A stretch of DNA of 64,000 nt, taken from the NCBI RefSeq assembly GCF_947499295.1, contig NZ_CANMNP010000007.1:62001-126000 (forward strand), in the 5' to 3' direction. The notes beneath the pieces were generated by a model. It ran no database searches. It was not told the DNA's origin and saw only the letters and a program-made list of their open reading frames with translations. Positions 10,037-20,073 of the stretch are shown here, in pieces. Numbering within the stretch: the first letter of the stretch is position 1; each line of letters opens with the position of its first letter. The translations under genes and the position numbers were made by a program. This DNA is from an uncultured Roseibium sp. (GTDB taxonomy: Bacteria; Pseudomonadota; Alphaproteobacteria; Rhizobiales; Stappiaceae).

Positions 10037-10133
10037 GGCTCCCTCCGTGTGAGGAGTTCCGCTTCGCCGGGGAAATGGTAGATCTAAACAGGCAATTCAA
10101 AGATAAACACTCATAGATTGATATTATTGCCAC

Positions 10134-10168
10134 AAAAAACCCCGGCCCTGCAATCGCAAGCCCGGGGT
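10134..10168 (-). terminator. Rho-independent terminator of hupB
   Basis: On the minus strand, a CCGGGG-type stem (arms 10162-10167 and 10140-10145, loop of 16 nt) is followed by a run of six T (10139-10134). It lies 24 bp after the hupB stop. Confidence 0.85.
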
Positions 10169-10191
10169 CAATTGAAATCGGTCTGGAACGA

Positions 10192-10467
10192 TTAAGAGTT
10201 CACAGCGTCTTTCAGGCCTTTACCAGCCTTGAACTTCGGCGTCTTAGAAGCCGGGATCTGGATCGTTTCGCCAGTCCGCGGGTTCCGGCCTTCGGTTGCA
10301 GCACGAGCAGAAACCGTGAAGTTACCAAAGCCGATGATGCGGACTTCGTCACCGCTTTTCAGCGTTTCTGTGACTGCATCAAAAGTTGCGTCAACTGCTT
10401 CGCCTGCCTGCGCTTTGGTGAGGCCAGTCTTTTCTGCAACAGCTGCGATCAGATCGTTCTTATTCAT
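10192..10467 (-). CDS. hupB: HU-family DNA-binding protein
   Basis: This is a 91-residue histone-like protein that binds and bends DNA as a dimer and helps organise the nucleoid. It opens with [21 protein letters not shown] and contains [20 protein letters not shown], whose arginine/proline-rich end forms the DNA-binding beta arm. The length is typical for HU. It lies downstream of lon on the same strand, with a terminator in between (10596-10626), so it has its own promoter in the roughly 130 bp upstream. A lon-hupB order is common in proteobacteria. Confidence 0.97.
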   Translation of the reverse strand: MNKNDLIAAVAEKTGLTKAQAGEAVDATFDAVTETLKSGDEVRIIGFGNFTVSARAATEGRNPRTGETIQIPASKTPKFKAGKGLKDAVNS

Positions 10468-10595
10468 AGCAGATACCTTTCTAAGAAACGGCAGAGTGCC
10501 GACGATTCCTGTCAGCGCCGTTGCGCGAAATTCGTGCGATTTGACGCGAAACGCAAGAGGTTTTTTCGCAGAAAACAGCCATTTCTACCGATTAT

Positions 10596-10626
10596 TCAAA
10601 AGAAAAGCCCCGGTTGACCCGGGGCT
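10596..10626 (-). terminator. Rho-independent terminator of lon
   Basis: An 8-bp GC-rich stem (10606-10613 with 10619-10626, loop of 5 nt) is followed on the minus strand by TTTCTTTTGAA. It lies 28 bp after the lon stop. Confidence 0.85.
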
Positions 10627-10654
10627 AGACGTTTTGTGCGGTGCAAAATGGCTC

Positions 10655-13084
10655 TTAGTGAGCCAAAATTCCGGACGCGTCTTCTTCTTTTTCACTCGCC
10701 TTGGCTGCAGCGTTTGCAGCTGTCTCATCCCATTCGATGGGCTCCGGAAGTCGAGTCAGAGCATTTTTCAACACTTCCTCCATTCCGGAAACCGGGATGA
10801 TTTCAAGCGAGTTTTTGACCGAGTCTGGAATGTCAGCCAAGTCTTTGGCGTTGTCTTCCGGGATCATGACAAGCTTGATACCGCCACGTAGTGCAGCGAG
10901 CAGTTTTTCCTTCAGGCCGCCGATCGGCAGGATCCGTCCACGAAGCGTGATCTCACCGGTCATGGCAACATCGCGGCGAACCGGAATTCCAGTCATTGTG
11001 GAAATTACGGCTGTCGCCATCCCGATGCCGGCGGAAGGACCATCTTTCGGTGTCGCACCTTCAGGCACGTGAACGTGAATGTCCTTCTTGTCGAAGGTCG
11101 GCGGTTCAATACCGTAATCGATCGCACGGGAACGGACATAGGACGCCGCCGCTGAAATCGATTCCTTCATCACCTCTTTCAGATTGCCGGTTACGGTCAT
11201 CTTGCCTTTGCCCGGCATCATCACGCCTTCGATGGTAAGCAGCTCACCGCCGACTTCTGTCCAGGCCAGACCAGTGACAACACCAACCTGATCTTCCAGT
11301 TCGACTTCGCCATAGCGGAACCGTGGAACACCGAGATAGTCTTCGACGACCTCAGGCGTAACGGTGACGCTTTCCTTGTCACTCATCAGGATGTCCTTGA
11401 CCGCCTTACGGGCAAGGGTCGCCATTTCGCGCTCAAGGTTACGTACACCAGCTTCCCGCGTATAACGACGCACGACGAACTGCAAAGCATCGTCCTCGAT
11501 GGAGAACTCACCGTCCCTCAGGCCGTGATCCTTTTCCGCCTTAGGAATGAGGTGACGGCGGCAGATTTCCACCTTCTCCTCTTCCGTGTAGCCGGCAATA
11601 CGGATGATCTCCATACGGTCCATCAGCGGACCGGGAATGTTCAGCGTATTGGCCGTGGTCACGAACATCACATCAGAAAGATCGTATTCAACCTCAAGAT
11701 AGTGATCCATGAACGAAGAGTTTTGCTCCGGATCAAGAACCTCGAGCAAAGCTGAAGACGGGTCGCCGCGGAAGTCCATACCCATCTTGTCGATCTCGTC
11801 GAGAAGGAACAGTGGATTGGACTTCTTTGCCTTCTTCATCGACTGGATGACCTTGCCGGGCATCGAGCCGATATAGGTGCGACGGTGACCCCGAATTTCG
11901 GCTTCATCACGAACGCCACCAAGCGACATGCGAACGAATTCACGTCCAGTTGCCTTGGCAATAGACTTGCCCAGGGACGTTTTACCAACGCCTGGAGGAC
12001 CCACCAGGCACAAGATCGGACCTCGCAACTTGTTGGCCCGGCTCTGTACCGCAAGATACTCAACGATCCGCTCTTTGACCTTGTCGAGACCGTAGTGGTC
12101 GGTGTCGAGCACCTTTTCGGCAAGCGCCAGGTCGTGTTTGACCTTGGATTTCTTGTTCCAGGGAATGCCGATCAGCCAGTCGAGATAGTTGCGCACGACC
12201 GTCGCTTCAGCGGACATCGGGCTCATCTGCTTGAGTTTCTTGATCTCGGCAGCAGCCCGCTCACGCGCTTCCTTGGTGAGCTTCGTCTTCTTGATCTTTT
12301 CCTCAAGTTCGGCAACCTCGTCGCGGCCGTCCTCGCTGTCGCCAAGTTCCTTCTGAATGGCTTTCATCTGCTCATTCAGATAGTACTCGCGCTGTGTCTT
12401 CTCCATCTGCCGCTTGACCCGCGAACGGATGCGCTTTTCGACCTGAAGAACGGAAATTTCGCTTTCCATCATGCCAAGAACGCGTTCAAGGCGCTCCGCG
12501 ACGGAAACAACACCGAGAATTTCCTGCTTTTCAGGAATCTTGATAGCCAGATGCGACGCAATGGTGTCGGCCAGCTTTGAATAGTCGTCGATCTGATTGA
12601 CCGCACCGAGTACTTCCGGCGAAACCTTTTTGTTCAGCTTCACATAGTTCTCGAACTCGGAAACAACTGAACGAGCAAGAGCTTCGACTTCGATGTTCTC
12701 ACCATCGCGCTCCGGCAGCACTGTTGCGGTTGCCTCGAAATAGTCCGTGCGATCAGAATAGTCTCCGATCTGTGCGCGAGCACCGCCTTCAACTAGCACC
12801 TTGACGGTGTTGTCAGGCAGTTTCAGCAATTGGAGCACGGTTGCGAGCGTACCGACATTGTAGATCTGATCCGGATTCGGATCGTCATCAGCTGCATTCA
12901 TCTGGGTCGCCAGCAGAATGTGCTTGTCGGTGGTCATGACCTCTTCGAGCGCCTTGATCGACTTCTCGCGGCCGACAAACAGCGGCACGATCATATGCGG
13001 GAAGACGACAATGTCGCGCAGGGGCAGGACTGGATAGACAGCCGTGCTGTCCGGATCTGTAGCGCGGATTTCTGCGTCGCTCAT
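10655..13084 (-). CDS. lon: ATP-dependent protease Lon
   Basis: This is the cytoplasmic AAA+ serine protease that removes misfolded and regulatory proteins. I chose the start at 13084 ([11 protein letters not shown]), which has AAAGGA a few bases upstream; it gives 809 residues, normal for Lon. Domains in order are the N-terminal LAN domain (about 1-200), a coiled-coil linker, the AAA+ module with Walker [10 protein letters not shown] near residue 355 and the LLDEIDKM Walker B, and the C-terminal protease domain. The catalytic serine is in [12 protein letters not shown] and the lysine in [14 protein letters not shown]. Its neighbours clpX, clpP, tig and hupB make a protein quality-control block. 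Confidence 0.98.
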   Translation of the reverse strand: MSDAEIRATDPDSTAVYPVLPLRDIVVFPHMIVPLFVGREKSIKALEEVMTTDKHILLATQMNAADDDPNPDQIYNVGTLATVLQLLKLPDNTVKVLVEGGARAQIGDYSDRTDYFEATATVLPERDGENIEVEALARSVVSEFENYVKLNKKVSPEVLGAVNQIDDYSKLADTIASHLAIKIPEKQEILGVVSVAERLERVLGMMESEISVLQVEKRIRSRVKRQMEKTQREYYLNEQMKAIQKELGDSEDGRDEVAELEEKIKKTKLTKEARERAAAEIKKLKQMSPMSAEATVVRNYLDWLIGIPWNKKSKVKHDLALAEKVLDTDHYGLDKVKERIVEYLAVQSRANKLRGPILCLVGPPGVGKTSLGKSIAKATGREFVRMSLGGVRDEAEIRGHRRTYIGSMPGKVIQSMKKAKKSNPLFLLDEIDKMGMDFRGDPSSALLEVLDPEQNSSFMDHYLEVEYDLSDVMFVTTANTLNIPGPLMDRMEIIRIAGYTEEEKVEICRRHLIPKAEKDHGLRDGEFSIEDDALQFVVRRYTREAGVRNLEREMATLARKAVKDILMSDKESVTVTPEVVEDYLGVPRFRYGEVELEDQVGVVTGLAWTEVGGELLTIEGVMMPGKGKMTVTGNLKEVMKESISAAASYVRSRAIDYGIEPPTFDKKDIHVHVPEGATPKDGPSAGIGMATAVISTMTGIPVRRDVAMTGEITLRGRILPIGGLKEKLLAALRGGIKLVMIPEDNAKDLADIPDSVKNSLEIIPVSGMEEVLKNALTRLPEPIEWDETAANAAAKASEKEEDASGILAH

Positions 13085-13352
13085 TTTTTTTCCTTTCTCA
13101 GCGTGTCCCGGCCCCACTCATTAAAAGGCAGCCAGAACACTGGAAAACGGCTTTCGGATCCAACAAGAACCGAGTGGCCTGACCCCGGCACCCCTGCTGG
13201 GCGCACCGATGGTCAGCGCGAGCCATTCTTTAGCCCTATTAGGTGGACACCAGACCCGCCGGTGTCAAGGCAATCAGGCCGATTGCAGAAGCCTTGTCTG
13301 TTGACGACTCACACCTACGGTGGAAAACACGTTTCGCCAACAAATTCGGTGA

Positions 13353-13388
13353 GAAAAATCAAAATGCCGCCCCAATGGAGCGGCATTT
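13353..13388 (-). terminator. Rho-independent terminator of clpX
   Basis: A 9-bp stem, AAATGCCGC at 13362-13370 with GCGGCATTT at 13380-13388, is followed on the minus strand by GATTTTTCTC. It lies 34 bp after the clpX stop. Confidence 0.85.
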
Positions 13389-13422
13389 ATTCACTTTTAT
13401 TTTCAACTGACCGTCAAAGGTA

Positions 13423-14688
13423 TCAGGCGCTTGTGGCGGAGCTTTCTTCACGGTCCTCGTAGATATAGAGCGGACGCGCCTCTCCTTTTACGACTTCCGG
13501 TGAAATCACCACTTCCTTGACCCCTTTGAGACCCGGCAGCTCGTACATCGTGTCGAGCAGGATTGACTCCAGAATTGATCTCAGACCACGCGCACCGGTC
13601 TTGCGGTCGATCGCCTTGCGGGCAATCGCCTTGAGCGCGTCTTCGTGGAAAGACAGCTCGACCTGCTCCATTTCGAACAGGCGCTGATACTGCTTGACCA
13701 GAGCGTTCTTAGGCTCCGTCAGGATCGTCACCAGCGCATCTTCGTCCAGATCTTCCAGCGTTGCGATCACCGGCAAGCGACCGACAAATTCCGGAATGAG
13801 ACCGAATTTCAACAGGTCTTCCGGTTCCAGCTCGGCAAAGAGCTCACCGATACGACGGTCTTCAGGTGCGTGAACCTGCGCCTGGAAACCTATCGACGAC
13901 TGGGTGCCCCTGTCGGAGATAATCTTGTCGAGACCAGCGAACGCACCACCGCAGATGAACAGGATGTTGGTGGTATCCACTTGCAGGAATTCCTGCTGCG
14001 GATGTTTGCGCCCACCTTGCGGCGGAACGGAAGCCACCGTGCCTTCCATGATCTTCAAAAGCGCCTGCTGGACACCTTCGCCTGACACGTCCCGCGTAAT
14101 CGAAGGATTGTCCGCTTTCCGGCTTATCTTGTCGACTTCATCGATATAGACAATGCCGCGCTGCGCACGCTCGACGTTGTAGTCAGCAGACTGCAGCAAC
14201 TTCAGAATGATGTTTTCAACATCTTCACCGACATAGCCGGCTTCGGTAAGTGTCGTTGCATCCGCCATGGTGAACGGCACGTCCAGAATACGGGCAAGCG
14301 TTTGCGCTAGCAGCGTCTTGCCGCACCCAGTCGGGCCAACCAGAAGGATATTTGATTTCGCCAGTTCCACATCATTGCTTTTGGATGCGTGATTCAGGCG
14401 CTTGTAGTGATTGTGAACGGCGACCGACAGTACCTTTTTGGCACTGCCCTGTCCGATGACATAGTCATCCAGAACGTCGCGGATCTCTTGAGGGGTCGGG
14501 ATCCCGTCCCGAGACTTCACCAGCGAGGATTTGTTCTCCTCACGGATGATATCCATGCACAGCTCGACACATTCATCGCAAATGAAAACAGTCGGGCCGG
14601 CGATCAGCTTGCGAACCTCATGCTGGCTTTTGCCGCAAAAGGAGCAGTAAAGCGTATTCTTGGAATCGCTGCCGCTGGCCTTGGTCAT
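13423..14688 (-). CDS. clpX: ATP-dependent Clp protease ATP-binding subunit ClpX
   Basis: This is the AAA+ unfoldase that feeds substrates to ClpP; in alphaproteobacteria ClpXP also degrades cell-cycle regulators. The 421-residue protein starts with the zinc-binding domain ([11 protein letters not shown], then [10 protein letters not shown]). It then has Walker A GPTGCGKT near residue 120, the substrate pore loop GYVGED, Walker [11 protein letters not shown] and the [14 protein letters not shown] segment. The length is normal for ClpX. It is 232 bp downstream of clpP on the same strand, so it may be transcribed with clpP or from its own promoter in that gap. A strong terminator follows. Confidence 0.98.
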   Translation of the reverse strand: MTKASGSDSKNTLYCSFCGKSQHEVRKLIAGPTVFICDECVELCMDIIREENKSSLVKSRDGIPTPQEIRDVLDDYVIGQGSAKKVLSVAVHNHYKRLNHASKSNDVELAKSNILLVGPTGCGKTLLAQTLARILDVPFTMADATTLTEAGYVGEDVENIILKLLQSADYNVERAQRGIVYIDEVDKISRKADNPSITRDVSGEGVQQALLKIMEGTVASVPPQGGRKHPQQEFLQVDTTNILFICGGAFAGLDKIISDRGTQSSIGFQAQVHAPEDRRIGELFAELEPEDLLKFGLIPEFVGRLPVIATLEDLDEDALVTILTEPKNALVKQYQRLFEMEQVELSFHEDALKAIARKAIDRKTGARGLRSILESILLDTMYELPGLKGVKEVVISPEVVKGEARPLYIYEDREESSATSA

Positions 14689-14920
14689 GTAGTCAACCTC
14701 GCGTTTGTGGGGCGTTTCCCCTATTCAGCCGGTCAGGTCCATCCGGACCTACCGGTACCGAAGAGACGCCGAAGCACCCCTTCTTTAAGTCCGATGTCAC
14801 CATGCTTCGCCATTAAAAATCAATATAGGTTTAAGGCGAAGATGAAAACCCGGCATCAATTGGGGTTTTCCCGGTCTCAATCAAAGAAATTCAATCTTTG
14901 CTTAAGACCAGGTAAGCCCA

Positions 14921-15556
14921 TTATTCGGTCTCTTCGCCACCAAGACCTGAACGGTCCGTGATGACATTATCTACAATACCGAATTCTTTAGCCTTTTCAG
15001 CAGTCATGAAGTTGTCACGCTCAAGCGCTTCTTCAACCTGATCGAGGCTTTGTCCGGTGTGCTTCACGTAGATTTCATTCAACCGGTGCTTCATAGCCAG
15101 GATTTCCTGTGCATGAAGCATGATATCCGCCGCCTGCCCACGGAAACCGCCTGAAGGCTGATGAACCATCACGCGGGCATTGGGCAGAATAGAACGCAAG
15201 TCCTTGTGGCCGGCTGCCAACAGCAAAGACCCCATAGAGGCCGCCTGGCCAATGCAAAGGGTCGATACCGCAGGGCGGATAAACTGCATTGTGTCGTAAA
15301 TCGCAAGACCAGATGTCACCAGGCCACCTGGTGAGTTGATGTAAATTGCGATTTCCTTGCTCGGATTCTCCGCTTCCAGATAAAGAAGCTGCGCACTGAC
15401 CAGGGTTGCCATGTGATCCTCGACCGGGCCGGTCAGGAATATGATGCGCTCTTTGAGCAGGCGCGAGAAGATATCGAAGGCCCGCTCGCCCCGGTTTGTC
15501 TGCTCGACAACCATTGGCACGAGTGTGTTCATGTAGATATCGACAGGATCCTTCAT
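14921..15556 (-). CDS. clpP: ATP-dependent Clp protease proteolytic subunit
   Basis: This is the barrel-shaped serine protease that partners ClpX and ClpA. The 211-residue protein has the full catalytic triad: Ser107 in GQAASMGS, His132 in MVHQPSGG, and Asp181 in ERDNFM. The INSPGG segment near residue 75 is also conserved. The start at 15556 ([16 protein letters not shown]) fits the usual short propeptide. It lies between tig, which has its own terminator, and clpX, the usual tig-clpP-clpX order. Confidence 0.98.
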   Translation of the reverse strand: MKDPVDIYMNTLVPMVVEQTNRGERAFDIFSRLLKERIIFLTGPVEDHMATLVSAQLLYLEAENPSKEIAIYINSPGGLVTSGLAIYDTMQFIRPAVSTLCIGQAASMGSLLLAAGHKDLRSILPNARVMVHQPSGGFRGQAADIMLHAQEILAMKHRLNEIYVKHTGQSLDQVEEALERDNFMTAEKAKEFGIVDNVITDRSGLGGEETE

Positions 15557-15642
15557 ACCTCATCCATATGCTTGAGATGATGCCGGGATGATTCCCTGGC
15601 TTGAAACAGGCCGTGAAGCGCATCGATTCATGGCCTGACTCG

Positions 15643-15676
15643 AAAAAAGCGACATCCCGTATATATGAGATGTCGC
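15643..15676 (-). terminator. Rho-independent terminator of tig
   Basis: An 8-bp stem (15649-15656 with 15669-15676) is followed on the minus strand by six T (15648-15643). It lies about 80 bp after the tig stop and about 90 bp before the clpP start. Confidence 0.85.
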
Positions 15677-15757
15677 CCTCAACGCAAAGTCATGACAGAT
15701 GCGGCATGAAAGCAAAGTTAAAACCGCTGCCGCATCTGGGGATATGGGGGAAAAAGC

Positions 15758-17107
15758 TTACGCGTCTTCCTCGTCGTCGGCGACCAGCTTTTCGAGCTCT
15801 TCCTTGGTCACCGTTTTGTCGCTTACCTTGGCAAGCTCCAGCATGTAGTCGACGACTTTTTCTTCGTAGATTGGAGCACGAAGGCTTGCCAGGGCCTGCT
15901 GGTTGTTCTTGTAGAACTCAAACACCTGCTGTTCTTGACCCGGGAACTGGCGCACGCGGTCATAGAGCGCGCGCTGCAGCTCTTCGTCAGTGACCTGAAT
16001 GCCGTTCTTTTCGCCAATCTCGGACAGGACCAGACCTAGGCGCACGCGGCGCTCGGCGATCTTGCGATACTCAGCCTTCGCCTCTTCTTCCGTCGTGTCT
16101 TCGTCTTCGAAGGTCTTTTCGTTGCGCTTCATGTCTTCTTCGACCTGGCGCCAGACGACATCGAATTCACTGTCGAGCAGTTTTTCCGGGAGTTCGAAAG
16201 AATAGTGCTCGTCAAGCTTGTCGAGAAGCTGACGCTTCACGCGCTGACGGGTCATCTGGCCGAACTGACCTTCAATCTGACCACGAACAATTTCTTTCAG
16301 GTTCTCAAGTGATTCGAGACCAAGGCCCTTGGCAAACTCATCGTCGATGGCTGCTTCACCCGGCGCACCAACTTCCTTGACGGTTACGTCGAAAGCCGCA
16401 GCCTTTCCGGCAAGGTGGGCTGCTGGGTAGTCCTCTGGGAAGGAAACTTCAACAACCTTTTCATCGCCAGCCTTGGCGCCGATCAATTGATCTTCAAAGC
16501 CTGGAATAAACTGACCTGAACCCAGTACCAGCTGACCGTTCTCGTCTGCACCGCCTTCAAACGGCTCACCGTCGATCTTGCCGAGGTAAGACATTGTGAC
16601 CCGGTCGCCATTTTCAGCAGCACCGTCCTTGGTATCGAACGGAGTGTTGTTCTTTGCGATTTCGGCAATCTGTTCGTCGACTTCACCGTCTTCGATCTCA
16701 ACGACCGGGCGCTCGATTTCGATGCCGGCAAAATCGACAATGTCAAAATCGGGCAGAACGTCGTAGGTCATTTTGAATGACAGATCGGCGTCGCCAGCCA
16801 TAATCTTTTCAGCATCTTCTTCCGGAAGATCAATTTCCGGTGTCAGTGCCGGGCGCTCGGAGCGCTCCTCTACGGCTTTCTGCGTGGTTTCCTGAATGGT
16901 GTTGGACAGGATTTCCGCCATGGCCTGACGGCCATACATTTTCTTCAGGTGTCCAAGCGGCACTTTGCCCGGACGAAAGCCCTTGATGTTGGCCTTGGAT
17001 TTCATATCGGCCATGTAGTCTTCCAGCTTGGCGGCAAGATCACCAGCCGGAATGTCGATTTTCAGCTCTCGCTTGAGGCCCTCAGAGAGGGTTTCGGTTA
17101 CCTGCAT
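15758..17107 (-). CDS. tig: trigger factor
   Basis: This is the ribosome-bound chaperone and peptidyl-prolyl isomerase that meets nascent chains. I chose the start at 17107 (MQVTETLSEGLKREL), which matches the family N-terminus and gives 449 residues. The ribosome-binding segment GFRPGKVPLGHLKKMYG is at about residues 43-60. The FKBP-like isomerase domain spans about 150-245 (GDRVTMSYLGKIDGEPFEGG), and the acidic helical C-terminal chaperone domain follows. It ends in a short acidic tail. It is the first gene of the tig-clpP-clpX-lon-hupB run. Confidence 0.97.
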   Translation of the reverse strand: MQVTETLSEGLKRELKIDIPAGDLAAKLEDYMADMKSKANIKGFRPGKVPLGHLKKMYGRQAMAEILSNTIQETTQKAVEERSERPALTPEIDLPEEDAEKIMAGDADLSFKMTYDVLPDFDIVDFAGIEIERPVVEIEDGEVDEQIAEIAKNNTPFDTKDGAAENGDRVTMSYLGKIDGEPFEGGADENGQLVLGSGQFIPGFEDQLIGAKAGDEKVVEVSFPEDYPAAHLAGKAAAFDVTVKEVGAPGEAAIDDEFAKGLGLESLENLKEIVRGQIEGQFGQMTRQRVKRQLLDKLDEHYSFELPEKLLDSEFDVVWRQVEEDMKRNEKTFEDEDTTEEEAKAEYRKIAERRVRLGLVLSEIGEKNGIQVTDEELQRALYDRVRQFPGQEQQVFEFYKNNQQALASLRAPIYEEKVVDYMLELAKVSDKTVTKEELEKLVADDEEDA

Positions 17108-17438
17108 GGGTTTAGTCGTCCTCAATCCCGAGCGGCAATCCGCCCCGGAGGTTTTGTTTTAAAATTCCGTGTGCCGCACTGCCGGTACTTCCCTTTTTCC
17201 GGAAGCGTTCAAACAGCAGCGCATCGCCTTGGACGGAGTCCGAGACGCACGATGGGAGCGCGATACTGCTTGGGGTCCGAAGTGTCAAGGGGATACAGGG
17301 AAATCGCAGCGATATGACATGCGGAATTTCGTTCTGGGAGCAAGAAGGTTCCGGATCTCTCAGACCGTCAGCAAATCACTGACCTCTAGACACATGTTTC
17401 GACTTTGGGTCGAATTTCCTCAATCGGTGAAAGTTTCC
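17108..17438. other. intergenic region between tig and the amine oxidase gene
   Basis: I see no gene in this stretch. Short frames on the plus strand have no family features. It should hold the tig promoter. A small hairpin, TTCGAC/GTCGAA, lies at about 17398-17414 but has no T-run on the strand of the upstream gene. Confidence 0.4.
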
Positions 17439-18803
17439 TCAGTCCGCCAATTTCTCGTCAATCGTTTCTGCGGCACGTAAACCGCTCAGGTAAGCACCAT
17501 GCGTTGTACCGTGAAAGGCAAAGTCCGTATGTTCGCCTGCGAAAAGAAGTGTATCGGCGACAGGCTCCTGTAGTCCGTCAAAATCCCGCGGTGAACTGCC
17601 CACTTTCGAATAGGAATAAGCGCCACCGGTCCAAGGGTCTTGCGACCATCTGGTCGCAATATGCGCGACAGGCTCAGGCGCTCTGGTTCCGAACATGGCA
17701 CGGATGGCTGCCATGCAGTCGGCCACCATTTCGGTGTTTGTAAGCTTTTCAACCGCCAGAGGATAAGCGCCGACACTAACGCCCAAAAGGATGTTTTCGT
17801 TACTGAACGTGCGGTAGTTCAGGAAGTAATTCCATCGCCCTCTTGGTTCGCCCATATAGCCAAAATACTGAATGTCCAGCGGCCAAAATGGGTCTTCAAA
17901 CTTGAGAGCGAGCTTTGTGACATTTCCAAAGCCTAGATTGCCGATATGTGTCAGATGCTTTTTTGGCAAGGGTGGATCAAAGCTAATACGTTGCTGCTTG
18001 AGCATGCCAAGTGGAACGGAACAAACCACGTAATCGGCTTCGAACACTCCGCCGGCGCTCAGAACGGTAGCTCCCTCGCCTTCTTCATATTCGACAGCTT
18101 CAACGGGGGCATTGAAGCGAATGTCCAATCCTTCCGCCAATGCCTTGGGTATTTTATCATAGCCTTCAGGGAGAATGACGTCGTCACCTTCGAGGACATC
18201 GTCTTCATCAAAATAATAGGCGGACAATGTCTCGAGGGAACTTCCGTTCGAGAACTCTGTGTAGGCGCTCGCCATCCAGTTCAAAACAGGGTCTTCCAAG
18301 CCCTTGCCAGGCAACGAACGAAGTGCAGCTTCGAGTGATTGGCCGGCACCTACACGCGCATCAATTTTCTGATAGAGCTCGGTAAGGTCTTCATAGGCAT
18401 CATAAATTCGCTGACTTGCTTGCCGCTCTCCCGTTTGTGAATAGACCCCGAAACTGTCATCTTTGGTCACAAAGGTGGGTGCCCCAATGCTGGCTGCGAG
18501 ACCTGATATCGGGTTCCTGTGCGGGCCATGTATCCAACCGGCACCAACTTCAAAGGGTGCGCCCAACCGCCAGTCAGTTCTGATCCGGCCACCAACCTTG
18601 TTCGTTGCCTCCAAAACGACGACGGTATATCCGAGTTCGGTGAGCATGCCTGCCGCAGCAAGGCCCGCAATTCCAGCCCCAATCACAATCACGTCGAAAC
18701 TCGTCTGTGCGGCCCGCGCATAGCGCGGCATCAAAGTGGACGTTGCCATCACAGACCCGGCTGAAAGCATCAACAAGTGCCGTCTGCTTATCCGTTGCAT
18801 CAT
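17439..18803 (-). CDS. flavin-dependent amine oxidase-family protein with Tat-like signal
   Basis: This is a FAD-dependent amine oxidase-fold protein, which would oxidise an amine or amino-acid-like substrate. The Rossmann motif DVIVIGAGIAGLAAAGML is near residue 38, followed by LEATNKVGGRIRT, and the C-terminal FAD segment is LLFAGEHTDFAFHGTTHGAYLSG. The N-terminus has SRRHLLMLSAG and a hydrophobic stretch ending ARA, like a twin-arginine signal, so it is probably exported already folded. I chose the start at 18803 because it places the twin arginine near the N-terminus; starts at 18800, 18842 and 18890 are in frame. The substrate cannot be told from sequence. No operon partner is evident. 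Confidence 0.88.
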   Translation of the reverse strand: MMQRISRRHLLMLSAGSVMATSTLMPRYARAAQTSFDVIVIGAGIAGLAAAGMLTELGYTVVVLEATNKVGGRIRTDWRLGAPFEVGAGWIHGPHRNPISGLAASIGAPTFVTKDDSFGVYSQTGERQASQRIYDAYEDLTELYQKIDARVGAGQSLEAALRSLPGKGLEDPVLNWMASAYTEFSNGSSLETLSAYYFDEDDVLEGDDVILPEGYDKIPKALAEGLDIRFNAPVEAVEYEEGEGATVLSAGGVFEADYVVCSVPLGMLKQQRISFDPPLPKKHLTHIGNLGFGNVTKLALKFEDPFWPLDIQYFGYMGEPRGRWNYFLNYRTFSNENILLGVSVGAYPLAVEKLTNTEMVADCMAAIRAMFGTRAPEPVAHIATRWSQDPWTGGAYSYSKVGSSPRDFDGLQEPVADTLLFAGEHTDFAFHGTTHGAYLSGLRAAETIDEKLAD

Positions 18804-18996
18804 AAAGGTTTTGCCACTCTGATCGTTGTGTCCTTTAATCATTAAACTGACTGCAACGCCAATTCGGCCGTAGTTGGTCGATACTTTCAAGTAGGCTCAG
18901 CCACTTGACTGGGCATCCCGCCCAAACTCTTACAAACTTGGCAGGCTAAATTTGCCTCCGCACGGTCGCAAACACCCAGCGTTCTGGAGATTTTGC

Positions 18997-19809
18997 TTGA
19001 AGCAACCTGCTCGAAAACACCTTTTTCTGCTGCTCTCAGGTTTGTTTTCGACCGCTGTTTTTTCGCTTTTGATGACCTCTGTCTTCGCGCAAGGCAAGCT
19101 ACCGAATTCTGAGCGCCTGGAAAACGTCGAGGCAAAAGTGCTGCCAAGGCTGGAAGAAGAGTTTGCTGAAAAGGGTCTGAGGCTTGGCGCACCCGTCTTT
19201 GTCCGGGTCTTCAAGGCTACCAGCGAGCTTGAGCTCTGGGTGGCAACCATCAGTGGCTACAAGCGCTTCAGAACATATCCCATTTGCAACTTTTCAGGTG
19301 AGCTCGGACCAAAGCTAAAGGAAGGTGACAGGCAAAGCCCAGAGGGTTTCTACAAGGTCACGCGCGGGCTCATGAACCCGAACAGCCGCTATCACCTTTC
19401 CTTCAATTTGGGATTTCCCAACGCTTATGACCGCGCTCTTGACCGGACCGGCAGCTTCTTGATGATCCATGGAAGCTGTGTCTCAATCGGCTGCTATGCG
19501 ATGACGGACGCGGGCATTGAAGAGATCTATTTGGCTGCAAATGAAGCTTTCAAAGGCGGAGAGGAAGCCTTTGATGTGCATGTATTTCCATTCCGAATGA
19601 CAGACGAAAATAAAAACCTGCACAAATCCTCTGTGTGGTCTGACTTTTGGCAGAATTTGAAAGAGGGGCATGACGCCTTTGAAAAGACAGGCATGCCACC
19701 GTCAATCGAGGTTGCAAACAAGCGTTATCTCATTGTGGATACGCCGAATTTTGGTAAAGCCGCCAATCACCTGTTCCGCCAAAAGCCACAGCAAAACGGG
19801 GCCGATTGA
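18997..19809 (+). CDS. L,D-transpeptidase (YkuD family)
   Basis: This is a periplasmic YkuD-fold enzyme, expected to make 3-3 cross-links in peptidoglycan or attach proteins to it. The catalytic motif is HGSCVSIGCYAM, with the cysteine in GC as nucleophile. I chose a TTG start at 18997, residue 16 of the longest frame, because GGAG lies 7 nt upstream and the product then begins MKQPARKHLFLLLSG, a clean signal peptide ending SVFA. A TTG at 18952 would bury the signal 15 residues in. The mature part begins near QGKLPNSERLENVEAKVLP. It stands alone, divergent from the amine oxidase gene, and no terminator is obvious. Confidence 0.9.
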   Translation: MKQPARKHLFLLLSGLFSTAVFSLLMTSVFAQGKLPNSERLENVEAKVLPRLEEEFAEKGLRLGAPVFVRVFKATSELELWVATISGYKRFRTYPICNFSGELGPKLKEGDRQSPEGFYKVTRGLMNPNSRYHLSFNLGFPNAYDRALDRTGSFLMIHGSCVSIGCYAMTDAGIEEIYLAANEAFKGGEEAFDVHVFPFRMTDENKNLHKSSVWSDFWQNLKEGHDAFEKTGMPPSIEVANKRYLIVDTPNFGKAANHLFRQKPQQNGAD

Positions 19810-19900
19810 GCAGATCGCCGTATTCGATTGCATTTGGTGGGGCCTCATTCGATCTACGCTGCATTCAGCCAGGTCAAAGGACAGGAACGCGTAGAATTTT

Positions 19901-19985
19901 TGGTGCGGATGGAGGGACTTGAACCCCCACGCCTTGCGGCACCAGAACCTAAATCTGGCGTGTCTCCCAATTTCACCACATCCGC
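19901..19985 (-). tRNA. tRNA-Leu (TAG)
   Basis: The minus strand gives an 85-nt class II tRNA with a long variable arm. It starts GCGGATGTGGTGAAATTGG. The anticodon stem CCAGA/TCTGG encloses TTTAGGT, giving anticodon TAG, and the T-arm is GGTTCAAGTCC. A CCA end is encoded at 19903-19901. Confidence 0.96.
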
Positions 19986-20073
19986 ACTGCAGAAGCCTTG
20001 TCGCTCTGCCGATGAAGCGGGGCCTCTATAGCACCACTGACTTTTCCGTCAAAGGAAAAACGAGGCTGTCGCC

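Noticed and set aside
13238..13268. Promoter for lon (TTGACA with weak -10) and a GACACC/GGTGTC inverted repeat
   Set aside because: On the minus strand TTGACA at 13268-13263 has no good -10 hexamer at 16-18 bp, and no heat-shock sigma-32 pattern fits at normal spacing.
19828..20031. 67-residue frame over tRNA-Leu
   Set aside because: The MEGLEPPRLAAPEPKSG stretch is the tRNA read as protein.
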